Source: Sulfitobacter sp.
Lineage (GTDB): Bacteria; Pseudomonadota; Alphaproteobacteria; Rhodobacterales; Rhodobacteraceae
Direction of reading: 5' to 3'
Assembly (NCBI GenBank): GCA_017854855.1
Contig: JAFMGZ010000008.1
Coordinates: forward strand, 1 to 64,000
Length of the DNA: 64,000 nucleotides
This document shows positions 54,081-63,422 of the stretch, one piece after another. The translations under genes were made by a program, and so were the position numbers. The stretch's first letter is position 1, and each line of letters opens with the position of its first letter. The notes beneath the pieces were generated by a model. That model ran no database searches. It saw nothing but the letters and a program-made list of their open reading frames with translations, and was not told where the DNA came from.

Positions 54081-55888
54081 CTTTCGGCCTTTTCCTCAAG
54101 CATCAGCCATTCCTCTTCCGCCGCCGCCAACTTGTCCTGCCGCTCAACCAAGGCTTGCGTCGCCTTTTTGAACTTCACAGGCTCGCGGGTGAACAGCTCG
54201 GCATCCGCCAAAAGCCCTTCCAGCTTGCCAATCTCGGCCTCCAGCCGCGCGATCTCGGCAGGCAGCGCCTCAAGCCGATGCTTTTCGGTAAAGCTCAGAC
54301 CTTTCTTGTCAGCCTTCTTGGGCTCTGCCTTGGCGACCGCCGCCTTCTTGGTCTCGGTCACACTCTGCGCAAAATCATCCTGCCCACGCTGCGACAGGTA
54401 ATCGGTCCAGCCCCCAGCATAGATCGTGGCCCTGCCGTCGCCTTCCATCGCGATGGTGGTGGCCGCAACCCGGTCCAGAAAATCACGGTCGTGGCTGACC
54501 AGAATGACCGTACCGTCATATTGGCCCAGCAATTCCTGCAACAAATCCAGGGTTTCGACATCCAGATCATTGGTCGGCTCATCCAGAACCAGCAGATTGC
54601 TTTCGCGCGCCATGATCTTGGCCAGCAAAAGACGCGCCTTTTCGCCCCCCGACAGCGACCGCACCGGGGCACGCGCTTGCGCCTCGTCAAAAAGGAACTC
54701 CTTGAGGTAGCCCACCACATGTTTCGGCACGCCGCGCACCAGCACCTGATCCGCCTTGCCAGAAACCCGCATGTCAGGATCGCCAGTCAGCGAATCCCAC
54801 AAAGACATATCGCCATCCAACTGCGCCCGCGCCTGATCAAACAGCGCCAGTTGCAGGTTGGTTCCCAAGGTCACCGTGCCTTCATCGGGCGCTTCCTTGC
54901 CAATCAACATGTTCAAAAGCGTGGTTTTGCCCACACCATTTGGTCCCACCAGCGCAATTCGGTCACCGCGCTGAACTTTCAACGAAAAGTCGCGCAGGAT
55001 CACCTTATCGCCAAACCGCTTGGTGATATCGACAGCCTCCATGACCTTGCGGCCTGATTTTGGCCCCGCCTCCAGCGCCATCGCCGCCGAACCCTGACGC
55101 GTGATCTGTGACGCACGCTCGGCCCGCAAATCCTGCAAGGCCCGCACCCGGCCCTGGTTGCGCTTGCGGCGCGCAGAAATGCCCTCGACCGCCCAACGCG
55201 CCTCCGCCTTGATCTTGCGGTTCAACTTGTGGCGCTGCATGTCCTCTTCATCCCAGACCTGATCGCGCCAGACCTCAAACGCCCCAAAGCCCTTTTCCTG
55301 ACGCCGCACCATCCCGCGGTCGATCCACAGGGTTGCGCGCGTCAATTCGCGCAGGAATGCCCGGTCGTGGCTGATGATCACAAAGGCCGTCCGCGTGCCT
55401 TTCAACTCTTCCTCAAGCCAGCGGATGGCCTCGATATCCAGATGGTTGGTAGGCTCGTCCAGCAGCATCAGCTCGGGCTCTTCCGCCATCAGCCGCGCCA
55501 GCGCCGCCCGCCGCCGTTCCCCGCCACTGGCCGTTGACACCGGCCGGTCAGGATCAAACTTCAGCCCCTCGCCCGCCCGTTCGACCTTGTACATCTCGCT
55601 CGGCTCAAGCGTGGCCGAGGCAAAGGCACCCAGCGTCTCATATCCGCTCAAATCCGGGTCTTGCTCCATATAGCCCACGGAAACACCGGGGCCTGCAATC
55701 ACATCCCCACTGTCAGGCTCGACCAATCCGGCCATCACCTTCATCAAGGTTGATTTGCCAGAACCGTTCCGCCCCACCAAGGCAACCCTGTCGCCCGGCT
55801 GAACCACCAGGGACAATCCGTCAAATACCGGATCCCCCCCAAAAGTGAGAGAAATTTCATTCAATTGTAAAAGAGGTGCACGTGCCAT
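54077..55888 (-). CDS. uup: ABC-F family ATPase Uup
   Basis: A 603-residue soluble tandem ABC protein. Walker A motifs are GRNGSGKS (39-46) and GPNGVGKT, signatures SGGERRRAALA and LSGGEKARLLLA, and Walker B blocks LMLLDEPTNHLD and LLVLDEPTNDLD. The ~75-residue C-terminal Glu/Lys coiled coil (AEPKKADKKGLSFTEKH onward) is the Uup-specific extension that binds branched DNA or ribosomes. Unlike the ABC-F at 18 kb, the linker is short and Arg-rich. Confidence 0.93.
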   Translation of the reverse strand: MARAPLLQLNEISLTFGGDPVFDGLSLVVQPGDRVALVGRNGSGKSTLMKVMAGLVEPDSGDVIAGPGVSVGYMEQDPDLSGYETLGAFASATLEPSEMYKVERAGEGLKFDPDRPVSTASGGERRRAALARLMAEEPELMLLDEPTNHLDIEAIRWLEEELKGTRTAFVIISHDRAFLRELTRATLWIDRGMVRRQEKGFGAFEVWRDQVWDEEDMQRHKLNRKIKAEARWAVEGISARRKRNQGRVRALQDLRAERASQITRQGSAAMALEAGPKSGRKVMEAVDITKRFGDKVILRDFSLKVQRGDRIALVGPNGVGKTTLLNMLIGKEAPDEGTVTLGTNLQLALFDQARAQLDGDMSLWDSLTGDPDMRVSGKADQVLVRGVPKHVVGYLKEFLFDEAQARAPVRSLSGGEKARLLLAKIMARESNLLVLDEPTNDLDVETLDLLQELLGQYDGTVILVSHDRDFLDRVAATTIAMEGDGRATIYAGGWTDYLSQRGQDDFAQSVTETKKAAVAKAEPKKADKKGLSFTEKHRLEALPAEIARLEAEIGKLEGLLADAELFTREPVKFKKATQALVERQDKLAAAEEEWLMLEEKAES

Positions 55889-55951
55889 AACCGGCTGCTA
55901 TCGGGCGCTGTGAGGCAGGTCAATGCCCCCTGCTTCATCTTGCAAATAAAC

Positions 55952-56677
55952 TCATACCAAAGCCCGCAAAAGGCGCTTTCGGCTGTCGGGAATCGCCCCG
56001 ATCTCAAGCCCCGTAAACACATGCAGCGTGTTCATCTGGTGATCCACCACCGCATGATCACTGACCCAGCCCCCCATCAGCAAATAGGTCCGCAACAAGG
56101 GCGGCATCCGCGACATCGCCTTTTTCACATCCGGTTTGCGGCGCAGGCGTTCGGCAAATCGAAAGACATCGGGCGCTTTCACGCGCGGCAACCAGCGTTT
56201 GGGGCCCAGGTGGCGCGCGCGCAGCATCGCAAAGGCATCAAGGTATTGGGCCGTCTCGACCCCGGCAAAGGACGAACATCCAAACAGCAGCTGCACTGAA
56301 TGCCGGTCCACCACTTCGGTCATCGCAGCCCAGGCCACCCGCACGATATCCCCGTCCCGGCGCTCAGGTGCCACACAAAACCGGCCCAGTTCCAACATTT
56401 GGCCCTCATAGGCCGCAAGCGCGCTCAATTCATAATACTGCGCCGCATAGCTTTGCTCCAGGCAGGTCCCATCCAGCGCCAGCAGACGATAACAGCACAC
56501 AAGCGCATTATCCGCGGTCGCCTCCACCAGGACATGGATGCTGCGGGCATCGAAGGCATCCGCATCCATTGTCTGCCCAAGCCCAAAGCACCGCGCGCGC
56601 AGCCTTTGTGCCGCGCAAAGGTCCTGTGGCGTCTCGGCCAGACGCGCACGATATTTGCCTTTGGTCAAAGGGGGCAT
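55952..56677 (-). CDS. olsB: L-ornithine N(alpha)-acyltransferase OlsB
   Basis: A 241-residue GNAT-fold enzyme that makes lyso-ornithine lipid from ornithine and 3-hydroxyacyl-ACP, first step of ornithine-lipid synthesis. Recognisable blocks are CAAQRLRARCF, HVLVEATADNALVCCYRLLALDG (in two parts), SYAAQYYELSALAAYEG, MLELGRFCVAPE, LFGCSSFAGVE, and PPLLRTYLLMGGWVSDHAVVDHQMNTLHVFTG (in two parts). ATG 56677 was chosen because related proteins start at M-P-x-L-T-K-G; the longer frame runs back into bamE. olsA is not visible nearby. Confidence 0.9.
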   Translation of the reverse strand: MPPLTKGKYRARLAETPQDLCAAQRLRARCFGLGQTMDADAFDARSIHVLVEATADNALVCCYRLLALDGTCLEQSYAAQYYELSALAAYEGQMLELGRFCVAPERRDGDIVRVAWAAMTEVVDRHSVQLLFGCSSFAGVETAQYLDAFAMLRARHLGPKRWLPRVKAPDVFRFAERLRRKPDVKKAMSRMPPLLRTYLLMGGWVSDHAVVDHQMNTLHVFTGLEIGAIPDSRKRLLRALV

Positions 56678-56732
56678 GCCCCATGATTGGCTGGCCGAGG
56701 CGCTCAAGACACCCATGGGCCGGACCGTCGCA

Positions 56733-57197
56733 TCAGCCACCAAAGGCGGACGGATTGAGCCGGCCAATGCTGCCCAAAAGCTGTCTGAGGAAGCTGTTGT
56801 TGTTCACAGAAGACGTGGTCACCCGCCGTGACAAAGGCACAACCTGCCCCTGCTCCAGCCCGAAACGCTCCACATTCTCGACGATTCCCTGTTCGGAAAA
56901 GCTGATTGCGACCACCTGGCGGTCGATCTCCTTTGGTGCCATCGGCCCGATCGCCCGCGTCCGCATGCGCACGTAATAATAGCCGCTGTTGGTCAAGACG
57001 CCCGATGACGCGGGCACGCCGACCTTTTCGGCAACCGTTTCGCGGTTGTCATTGCCCACCTCGATCTGCGCAAGCTCTTCTTCTGATGGGACATATCCGT
57101 GGTTGCTGTACTGCGGCGCGCATCCCGCAAGGCCCAACCCCGCGACCAAAATACTGGCCTGAATGGCCCGAAGGCTTGCTCGGCTTATTCTACGCAT
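56733..57197 (-). CDS. bamE: Outer membrane protein assembly factor BamE (SmpA/OmlA)
   Basis: A 154-residue outer-membrane lipoprotein of the BAM complex. The lipobox LGLAGC has Cys26 as lipidation site. The SmpA/OmlA domain (~40-125) shows IEVGNDNRETVAEKVGVPASSG, YYYVRMRTRAIG and RQVVAISFSEQGIVENVERF. The C-terminal ~30 residues (NNNSFLRQLLGSIGRLNP) are the extension usual in Rhodobacteraceae. Divergent from the DUF177 gene. Confidence 0.93.
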   Translation of the reverse strand: MRRISRASLRAIQASILVAGLGLAGCAPQYSNHGYVPSEEELAQIEVGNDNRETVAEKVGVPASSGVLTNSGYYYVRMRTRAIGPMAPKEIDRQVVAISFSEQGIVENVERFGLEQGQVVPLSRRVTTSSVNNNSFLRQLLGSIGRLNPSAFGG

Positions 57198-57288
57198 GAT
57201 GGTCTGCCCTCTTGCCCTTGGAACTTCTGGCTTTTATCCGCATACACCAAGCAGCCCCTTGTGTTCAAGAAACGAAAGTAGACCAGAT

Positions 57289-57843
57289 ATGGCGCGGACC
57301 CCACCAAGTGACACCGCCCTGCATGTCGCAGAGCTTTCCCAGACAGCTGAAAACCTGTTTTCCATCGCTCCCGCTGGCGCGGAACTGACCGCCCTGGCCC
57401 AGCAATTGGGCCTCTCGGCACTGCGCAAGTTGCGCTTTGAGGGCCGGATCAAGCCGTTGGGTGCCACCGACTGGCAGCTAGAGGCCCGCCTGGGGGCCAC
57501 GGTCGTGCAGCCCTGCGTGGTCACACTTGAGCCTGTTACAACGCGCATCGACATCGATGTCGCCCGCGCCTTTGTCCAAGGGTATCAGGAACCTGATGAG
57601 CCAGAGACAGAAATGACCGATGATGATACCACCGAGGCATTGGGCAGCTGGATCGACCCCGCCTTGGTCATGCAAGAGGCCCTTGCCCTTGCGGTTCCCG
57701 ATTATCCGCGCAAGGACAATGCGACCTTGGGGCAACTGGTATATACCAAACCCGGCGATGCCCCGATGACCGATGAAGACGCCCGTCCCTTTGCCGGGCT
57801 TGCCGACCTCAAGAGCAAACTGGAAAAAGGCGGGGATGACTGA
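57289..57843 (+). CDS. DUF177 (YceD) family protein
   Basis: A 184-residue protein of the YceD/DUF177 family that precedes rpmF in most bacteria and is linked to 23S rRNA/ribosome assembly. The domain is visible as LRFEGRIKPLGATDWQLEARLGATVVQPCVVTLEPV (in parts) with the conserved Cys, then the acidic segment GYQEPDEPETEMTDDD and IDPALVMQEALALAVPDYPR. ATG 57289 was chosen at MARTPPSD; the frame is open 126 nt further upstream into the divergent promoter. Confidence 0.9.
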   Translation: MARTPPSDTALHVAELSQTAENLFSIAPAGAELTALAQQLGLSALRKLRFEGRIKPLGATDWQLEARLGATVVQPCVVTLEPVTTRIDIDVARAFVQGYQEPDEPETEMTDDDTTEALGSWIDPALVMQEALALAVPDYPRKDNATLGQLVYTKPGDAPMTDEDARPFAGLADLKSKLEKGGDD

Positions 57844-58032
57844 GAGGCAAAACTGCGGCAAATATCACTTGCGCCGAACAGTTTTCGCAGTATTTTGCCG
57901 CCCTCATCCCATTTAAGGTTGGACATCATCCGCCGCTTTCCATAAAGCGGCGACACACCCGGACCGGGGTAGATTGAAACGCGGGTTATGTGCGCAGCTG
58001 CGCCAGCCCCCCAAACGACAAAGGCACCAGAC

Positions 58033-58239
58033 ATGGCTGTCCAGCAGAATAAAGTATCCAAATCGCGCCGCAACAACCGCCGTGCGCACGATTCGCTGAG
58101 CGCTGCGAACCCGAACGAGTGCTCAAACTGCGGTGAACTGAAGCGCCCGCACCACATTTGCGCTTCTTGCGGTCACTATGACGACAAAGAAGTCGTCGCC
58201 TTGACTGAAGAGATCGACCTGGAAGACGACGCGGCCTAA
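58033..58239 (+). CDS. rpmF: 50S ribosomal protein L32
   Basis: A 68-residue basic ribosomal protein with the N-terminus [19 protein letters not shown] and a zinc-ribbon with two Cys-x-x-Cys pairs (CSNC and CASC) around RPHHI. The zinc-type (C+) form is therefore encoded here. ATG 58033 with AAAGG upstream; an in-frame ATG at 57988 adds 15 unsupported residues. Standard neighbour of plsX. Confidence 0.97.
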   Translation: MAVQQNKVSKSRRNNRRAHDSLSAANPNECSNCGELKRPHHICASCGHYDDKEVVALTEEIDLEDDAA

Positions 58240-58287
58240 ACTAGGCTTGGGTTAGTCATTGGAAGATCATATGAGGCATTCGCACAG

Positions 58288-59379
58288 ATGACGGCACCGA
58301 CCGATCATAACACCGCGAAAGCCACGGCCCGATCTGACGGGCGCACCCTGATATCCGTGGATGCCATGGGGGGTGACAAGGGCCCGGCAGCTGTAGTTGC
58401 CGGGTGTTCTTTGTCTGCCCAGATCAATCCTGACATTGCCTTTGTGCTGCACGGGGATTCAGCGGTGCTGGAACCTCTTGTCGCCAAACGACCAGAGCTT
58501 GCGGGCCGCTGCACGTTGCGTCACGCCGCTGAGGTGGTGACGATGGATGACAAGCCCAGCCATGTCGTGCGCACCGGCAAGAACACCTCGATGTGGTCCA
58601 CAATCGAATCTGTGCGCAGCGGCGAGGCAGCGGTTGCCGTCTCTTGCGGCAACACGGGTGCCTTGATGGCCATGTCGATGATCCGGCTGCGCAAGCTGCC
58701 CGGTGTGAACCGGCCCGCGATTGCGGTGCTCTACCCTTCGGCAAACCCGCAGGGGTTCAACGTCATGCTGGACGTTGGCGCGGATATTCGCGCCGATGCA
58801 GATGATCTGATGCGATTTGCGCTGATGGGCGTCTCCTATGCCCGCAATGGCATGGATCTGCCCCGCCCCCGGGTCGGTCTGCTGAATGTCGGCACCGAAG
58901 AGCACAAAGGCCGCGTTGAGCTGAAAGAGGCCCATGATCTGATTCGCGCCCAAGAGGCCAACGGCTGGTTCGACTTCGTGGGTTTCGTCGAGGGCGGCGA
59001 TATTTCAGGCGATGTGGCAGATGTGATCGTCACCGACGGCTTTACCGGCAATGTTGCGATCAAAACCGGCGAAGGCACTGCCAATCTGATCGGACGCCGG
59101 TTGCGAGAGGCTTTCAAATATTCGCTGCTGTCGCGGCTTGCGTCGGTCCTGGCCTATACCTCGCTGGTCAGACTGCGCGAAACGATTGATCCGCGCCGGG
59201 TCAATGGCGGGGTCTTTCTGGGCCTGAACGGCACAGTGGTAAAATCCCACGGCTCTGCGGATGCCACGGGGGTGTCAGCCGCCATCAAACTGGCGGCCCG
59301 CCTGTCCCAAAACCAATTCAACGATAAACTTGCCGCGCGTGTCGCATCGACCCTGCCGGCAGAGGAGACGACCCAATGA
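58288..59379 (+). CDS. plsX: Phosphate acyltransferase PlsX
   Basis: A 363-residue peripheral membrane enzyme that converts acyl-ACP to acyl-phosphate for phospholipid synthesis. Family blocks are ISVDAMGGDKGPAAVVAG, VRTGKNTSMWSTIESVRSGEAAVAVSCGNTGALMA (in parts), RPAIAVLYPSANPQGFNVMLDVGAD, GLLNVGTEEHKG, DVIVTDGFTGNVAIKTGEG and NGTVVKSHGSADATG. The ~20-residue N-terminal extension before ISVDAMGG is acceptable for alphaproteobacteria. fabH overlaps by 4 nt. Confidence 0.96.
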   Translation: MTAPTDHNTAKATARSDGRTLISVDAMGGDKGPAAVVAGCSLSAQINPDIAFVLHGDSAVLEPLVAKRPELAGRCTLRHAAEVVTMDDKPSHVVRTGKNTSMWSTIESVRSGEAAVAVSCGNTGALMAMSMIRLRKLPGVNRPAIAVLYPSANPQGFNVMLDVGADIRADADDLMRFALMGVSYARNGMDLPRPRVGLLNVGTEEHKGRVELKEAHDLIRAQEANGWFDFVGFVEGGDISGDVADVIVTDGFTGNVAIKTGEGTANLIGRRLREAFKYSLLSRLASVLAYTSLVRLRETIDPRRVNGGVFLGLNGTVVKSHGSADATGVSAAIKLAARLSQNQFNDKLAARVASTLPAEETTQ

Positions 59380-60347
59380 CCACCCGCGCTGTCGTGATTG
59401 GCTGTGGCCACTACCTGCCGTCGCGCGTGGTTGAGAACGCCGAATTCGAGGCGACGCTTGATACCAACGACGAATGGATCAAAAGCCGCTCTGGCATCGA
59501 ACGCAGGCATTTCGCCGCCGAAGGCGAGACGACATCCTCCATGGCCACAGCTGCCGCACAGGCAGCGCTGAAAGACGCGGGGCTTGGCCCTGATGACGTG
59601 GACGCCATCGTGCTGGCCACCTCCACGGCTGATTTCACCTTTCCCTCCGCCGCCACCATGGTGCAGGCTCAACTGGGTATGACCAGTGGCTATGCCTTTG
59701 ATGTGCAGGCGGTTTGTGCCGGTTTCATTTTTGCGCTGACCAATGCCAACGCCCTCATTCTGTCAGGCCAGGCCAAGCGCGTTCTGGTCATCGGTGCCGA
59801 GACATTCAGCCGGATCATGGATTGGACTGACAGGTCCACCTGCGTCTTGTTCGGCGATGGTGCCGGTGCGGTATTGCTTGAGGCGCAGGATGGGGACGGC
59901 ACGGCCTCGGACCGGGGGGTCCTTTCGACGGATCTGAATTCTGACGGGCGTCACCGCGACTTGCTCTATGTTGATGGCGGCGTCAGCACGGGTACCACGG
60001 GTTATCTGCGCATGCAGGGCAATCAGGTCTTTCGCCATGCCGTGGGCAAACTGGCCGCCACCGCCACAACCGCGATGGAACGCGCAGGTGTCACCGCCGC
60101 TGAGGTCGATTGGATCGTGCCGCACCAGGCCAACATCCGCATCATTCAAGGCACGGCCAAGAAGCTTGAGCTGCCCATGGAACAGGTGGTTGTCACCGTT
60201 CAGGACCACGGCAACACCTCGGCCGCCTCCATCCCGCTGGCGCTTTCGGTGGGGCGCGATCGTGGCCAGATCAAACCCGGTGATTTGATTGTCACAGAGG
60301 CGATCGGCGGCGGATTGGCCTGGGGGGCCGTTGTGCTGCGCTGGTAA
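59376..60347 (+). CDS. fabH: 3-oxoacyl-ACP synthase III
   Basis: A 323-residue condensing enzyme that starts fatty-acid synthesis from acetyl-CoA and malonyl-ACP. The Cys-His-Asn triad is C114 (DVQAVCAGF), H250 (VPHQANIRI) and N280 (DHGNTSAAS). GIERRHFAAEGETTS and the C-terminal GGGLAWGAVVLRW end are typical. Coupled to plsX. Confidence 0.97.
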   Translation: MTTRAVVIGCGHYLPSRVVENAEFEATLDTNDEWIKSRSGIERRHFAAEGETTSSMATAAAQAALKDAGLGPDDVDAIVLATSTADFTFPSAATMVQAQLGMTSGYAFDVQAVCAGFIFALTNANALILSGQAKRVLVIGAETFSRIMDWTDRSTCVLFGDGAGAVLLEAQDGDGTASDRGVLSTDLNSDGRHRDLLYVDGGVSTGTTGYLRMQGNQVFRHAVGKLAATATTAMERAGVTAAEVDWIVPHQANIRIIQGTAKKLELPMEQVVVTVQDHGNTSAASIPLALSVGRDRGQIKPGDLIVTEAIGGGLAWGAVVLRW

Positions 60348-60389
60348 TCCCGGCACGAAGCATAAAGACGCCACTCCAAGCCATTGATA

Positions 60390-60419
60390 TTGACTTTTAA
60401 ATTCCTGCGGTCCTAATGT
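60390..60419 (+). promoter_or_regulatory. Possible sigma-70-type promoter of ihfA
   Basis: TTGACT at 60390-60395 and TAATGT at 60414-60419 are separated by 18 nt, 24 nt before the ihfA start. A good match by eye only. Confidence 0.45.
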
Positions 60420-60442
60420 GTTGAAAATACACGGGGGATGGA

Positions 60443-60745
60443 ATGGCTAACAAGACTTTGACGCGGATGGACCTCAGCGAAGCTGTGTTTCGGGAAGTGG
60501 GCCTTTCGCGCAACGAGAGTGCGCTGCTGGTGGAATCCGTATTGGACAGCATGTCAGACGCGCTGGTCGCGGGCGAACAGGTCAAAATCTCTTCTTTCGG
60601 TACCTTTTCGGTACGTGACAAGACAGCCCGTGTCGGCCGCAACCCCAAAACTGGGGAAGAAGTGCCGATCAACCCGCGCCGCGTTCTGACGTTCCGCCCA
60701 TCGCACCTGATGAAAGACCGCGTCGCAGACGGGAATAAATCCTGA
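60443..60745 (+). CDS. ihfA: Integration host factor subunit alpha
   Basis: A 100-residue HU/IHF-fold DNA-bending protein. The N-terminal helices ([21 protein letters not shown]) and the beta-arm sequence [30 protein letters not shown] (in two parts), with the Arg-Pro arm that intercalates DNA, identify IHF alpha rather than HU. GGGGGATGGA precedes ATG. The MerR gene follows after 4 nt, as in many alphaproteobacteria. Confidence 0.96.
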   Translation: MANKTLTRMDLSEAVFREVGLSRNESALLVESVLDSMSDALVAGEQVKISSFGTFSVRDKTARVGRNPKTGEEVPINPRRVLTFRPSHLMKDRVADGNKS

Positions 60746-60749
60746 TCCC

Positions 60750-61712
60750 ATGACCAAGTCGCCAGAGGCCTTTCGCACAATTTCAGAGGTAGCTGAGTGG
60801 CTTGGCATCCAAGCGCATGTCCTGCGTTTCTGGGAAAGCAAATTCACCCAGGTCAAACCTGTCAAACGCGCAGGCGGGCGGCGGTATTACCGGCCCAATG
60901 ACATGTTGCTGTTGGGCGGCATCAAACAATTGCTGCACGAAGACGGGCTGACCATCAAAGGGGTTCAAAAACTGCTGCGCGAAGAAGGCATGACCCACGT
61001 CGCGTCGATGTCACAGCCTTTGGATGAACTGACCCAGTCCCAACTGGATGACAGCAATCAAACCCCCTTTGTCGAGGCAGAGCCGGATCAATCCGAAGAA
61101 ACCGGCGTGGTGCTGCACTTTGAACAAAGTGCCGCGAAACCATCCGAGCCAGAGCAGTCGGTGACATCGGCAAAATCGCCCGACGCGGCGGCAGACACGA
61201 CCACAGCCGAAATCCCGCAGCCTCAAGACCAGCCACCGGAAGAACAAACATCGCAAGAGCCAGCCCCCGTCGAAGAGGCCCCGGCAACCGAACCTGAAGA
61301 ACCCGACCAGGCTGCATCCGCTGCCACCGCCGAGCCTGTTGCCACCCTGCCCGCCTTCTTGCGGCGCCCCACAGCACCGATAGAGCAAAGCGATAACGCC
61401 CCCGCAGAGCCGGTCGCGGCCAGCGATGCCGCACCAGAGCCCCAGCCAGAGCCAGAACACCAGCCAGAGCCAGAAGAGCCGCTTCAGCAAGCGCCCTCAA
61501 CAGTCAAACCGCGGATCATCGACCTGCCGCCCTTTACCCCCCTTGCGGACATCGCGGCATCCCCCGGCACATTGTCGGCAGCACACCGCACTCGCAGCCT
61601 GACCGCCGCACAGGTGACCGACATTGCGCCGCTGGTGGCAAAACTGTCCCGGCTGCACGATTCCATGTCCGCGCAGCGCCGCCCTGCTGCCCACAAAGGC
61701 GTAAACGATTAA
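60750..61712 (+). CDS. MerR-family regulator with long acidic/proline-rich tail
   Basis: A 320-residue protein. Residues 1-80 form a MerR winged helix ([63 protein letters not shown]). The remainder is unusual for MerR: a ~150-residue low-complexity segment rich in Glu, Pro, Gln and Ala (~105-255), then a short conserved end ([18 protein letters not shown], then [17 protein letters not shown]). No ligand-binding Cys is visible. It is adjacent to ihfA in Rhodobacterales; target unknown. Confidence 0.9.
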   Translation: MTKSPEAFRTISEVAEWLGIQAHVLRFWESKFTQVKPVKRAGGRRYYRPNDMLLLGGIKQLLHEDGLTIKGVQKLLREEGMTHVASMSQPLDELTQSQLDDSNQTPFVEAEPDQSEETGVVLHFEQSAAKPSEPEQSVTSAKSPDAAADTTTAEIPQPQDQPPEEQTSQEPAPVEEAPATEPEEPDQAASAATAEPVATLPAFLRRPTAPIEQSDNAPAEPVAASDAAPEPQPEPEHQPEPEEPLQQAPSTVKPRIIDLPPFTPLADIAASPGTLSAAHRTRSLTAAQVTDIAPLVAKLSRLHDSMSAQRRPAAHKGVND

Positions 61713-61778
61713 AGCCATGCAAAGCGTGGCACTTATCTCTTGCGCCCCTGTAAAGATCAGGTATGAACGCGGTCATGT

Positions 61779-61855
61779 CGGGCTATGGCGCAGCCTGGTA
61801 GCGCGTCCGTCTGGGGGACGGAAGGTCGCAGGTTCGAGTCCTGCTAGCCCGACCA
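61779..61855 (+). tRNA. tRNA-Pro(GGG)
   Basis: A complete 77-nt cloverleaf. The acceptor CGGGCTA (61779-61785) pairs with TAGCCCG (61845-61851), the D arm contains GCGCAGCCTGGTAGCGC, the anticodon stem TCCGT/ACGGA encloses loop CTGGGGG (anticodon GGG), the T arm has GGTTCGAGTCC, and discriminator A and CCA are encoded (61852-61855). Confidence 0.97.
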
Positions 61856-61872
61856 ACCGACATATATATTTT

Positions 61873-61914
61873 TCAAACGCCCGCCGCCCTTTGGGCCAGC
61901 GGGCGTTTGATTTT
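61873..61914 (+). terminator. Intrinsic terminator of tRNA-Pro
   Basis: A 12-bp stem (61873-61884 with 61899-61910) topped by a smaller GCCC/GGGC pairing and followed by TTTT, 17 nt after the tRNA. Confidence 0.88.
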
Positions 61915-61931
61915 CAGACAAGGGCCAAAAC

Positions 61932-63005
61932 ATGCAGGGCGTGATTCCCAATCAGCTGATTTCCCAGATGATCGAGACCGGCGAAATCTCTGCCCGCCCC
62001 AGCGTGATTCCCGAACAGATCCAACCTGCCAGCCTTGATCTGCGCCTTGGCACCATCGCCTACCGTGTGCGGGCCTCATTTCTGGCCGGTCACGGGGCAA
62101 AGGTCGCGGATCGGCTGGCAGAGTTTGAAATGCACCGTGTCGACCTTAGCAATGGGGCCGTGCTGGAAAAAGGCTGCGTCTATGTCGTGCCTTTGATGGA
62201 AAGCCTTGCCCTGCCCGCTGATGTGTCGGCCGTTGCCAACGCCAAAAGCTCAACCGGGCGACTGGACCTGCTGACTCGCACCATCACCGATGGGGGCACC
62301 GAATTTGACCGGATCGCACCCGGCTACACAGGCCCGCTTTACGCAGAGATCTGTCCGCGCTCTTTTTCGGTTCTGGTCCGTCCCGGCATGCGGCTGAACC
62401 AGATCCGTTTTGGCCGGGGTGACGCGGTATTGAACGATGATGCCCTGCGTGCGCTGCACGCACAGACACCGCTGGTGGACGGGCCTGCCGTGATTGATGA
62501 CGGTCTGGGCTTTTCTGTGGATCTGCGCCTGCCCGACAGCACGCTGGTGGGCTACCGCGCCAAACCGCACACAGGTCTGATCGACCTTGATAACATCGGC
62601 CATTACGACCCGGCCGACTATTGGGAAGAGGTGCATAGCGCCAATGGCCAGATCATCCTGGACCCCGGTGCATTCTATATCCTGGTCAGCCGCGAGGCCG
62701 TGACGATCCCGCCGGAATATGCCGCAGAAATGGCCCCCTACCTGGCCATGGTGGGCGAATTCCGCGTGCATTACGCGGGCTTTTTCGATCCGGGCTTTGG
62801 CCATGCCTCTGCGGGCGGGGCAGGCTCACGCGGGGTGCTGGAGGTGCGCTGCCACGAAGCGCCCTTTGTGCTGGAACATGGTCAGGTCGTGGGGCGACTG
62901 GTTTATGAACGCATGTGCCAGGTGCCCACACAGCTCTACGGGGCGGACCTGGCGTCGAATTATCAGGGACAGGGTTTGAAACTGTCGAAACATTTCAAAA
63001 GCTGA
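61932..63005 (+). CDS. dcd: 2'-deoxycytidine 5'-triphosphate deaminase, two-domain alphaproteobacterial form
   Basis: A 357-residue enzyme that deaminates dCTP to dUTP for thymidylate supply. It is about twice the length of the E. coli enzyme and consists of two dUTPase/Dcd-fold repeats. The first (~1-170) has QIQPASLDLRLGTIAYRVRASFL (in two parts), VANAKSSTGRLDLLTRTITDGG and GYTGPLYAEICPRSFSVLVRPGMRLNQIRF. The second (~180-357) has GFSVDLRLPDS and FYILVSREAVTIPPEYAAEM. Catalytic-type residues (S-S-x-x-R and E of the ICPRSF segment) sit in the first repeat. It stands between tRNA-Pro and a small hypothetical gene. Confidence 0.93.
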   Translation: MQGVIPNQLISQMIETGEISARPSVIPEQIQPASLDLRLGTIAYRVRASFLAGHGAKVADRLAEFEMHRVDLSNGAVLEKGCVYVVPLMESLALPADVSAVANAKSSTGRLDLLTRTITDGGTEFDRIAPGYTGPLYAEICPRSFSVLVRPGMRLNQIRFGRGDAVLNDDALRALHAQTPLVDGPAVIDDGLGFSVDLRLPDSTLVGYRAKPHTGLIDLDNIGHYDPADYWEEVHSANGQIILDPGAFYILVSREAVTIPPEYAAEMAPYLAMVGEFRVHYAGFFDPGFGHASAGGAGSRGVLEVRCHEAPFVLEHGQVVGRLVYERMCQVPTQLYGADLASNYQGQGLKLSKHFKS

Positions 63006-63095
63006 CCCAACGGCGCGAACCCGCCAATGCATCGCCTGCCCGTCAAACCCGCAGACACGATTGACGTCACCCTTGCCTGAGGTTCTGCGCCTGCG

Positions 63096-63353
63096 TCAAA
63101 GCCGCGTCGTGCTGCGCATCGCCCGCAGTGCCTGTTTGGCCTGACGCGCCTGCTGGCGGGCCTGTCGCTGCTGACGGCGCTCTTGCGGCGACATCGGCGC
63201 CGCACTGCCACCATCCTCCAGCGCATCGGCAGGCAGATCGTGCTGCTGGCGGCGCTGGCCCATCTGTCCGGCCTTGGTGAACCCTGCATTCACACCCCGG
63301 CGGATCAGCTGACGCATCACTTGGTTGATGATCATATTGATGATCTGGTTCAT
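63096..63353 (-). CDS. Conserved small hypothetical protein
   Basis: An 85-residue protein. The first ~20 residues are hydrophobic/amphipathic (NQIINMIINQVMRQLIRRGVN), the middle is Gln/Gly-rich, and the C-terminal half is a strongly basic Arg/Gln/Ala helix (SPQERRQQRQARQQARQAK). A protein of this type recurs next to scpB in Rhodobacteraceae as far as I recall; no function is known. Same strand as scpB, 70 nt downstream of it. Confidence 0.7.
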   Translation of the reverse strand: MNQIINMIINQVMRQLIRRGVNAGFTKAGQMGQRRQQHDLPADALEDGGSAAPMSPQERRQQRQARQQARQAKQALRAMRSTTRL

Positions 63354-63422
63354 ATCACGGCCCTCTTGTTTGCTCAGCGCGCAGTATAGCGCCGATTGCG
63401 GCGCTTTTCGGGCTAGGATGGT

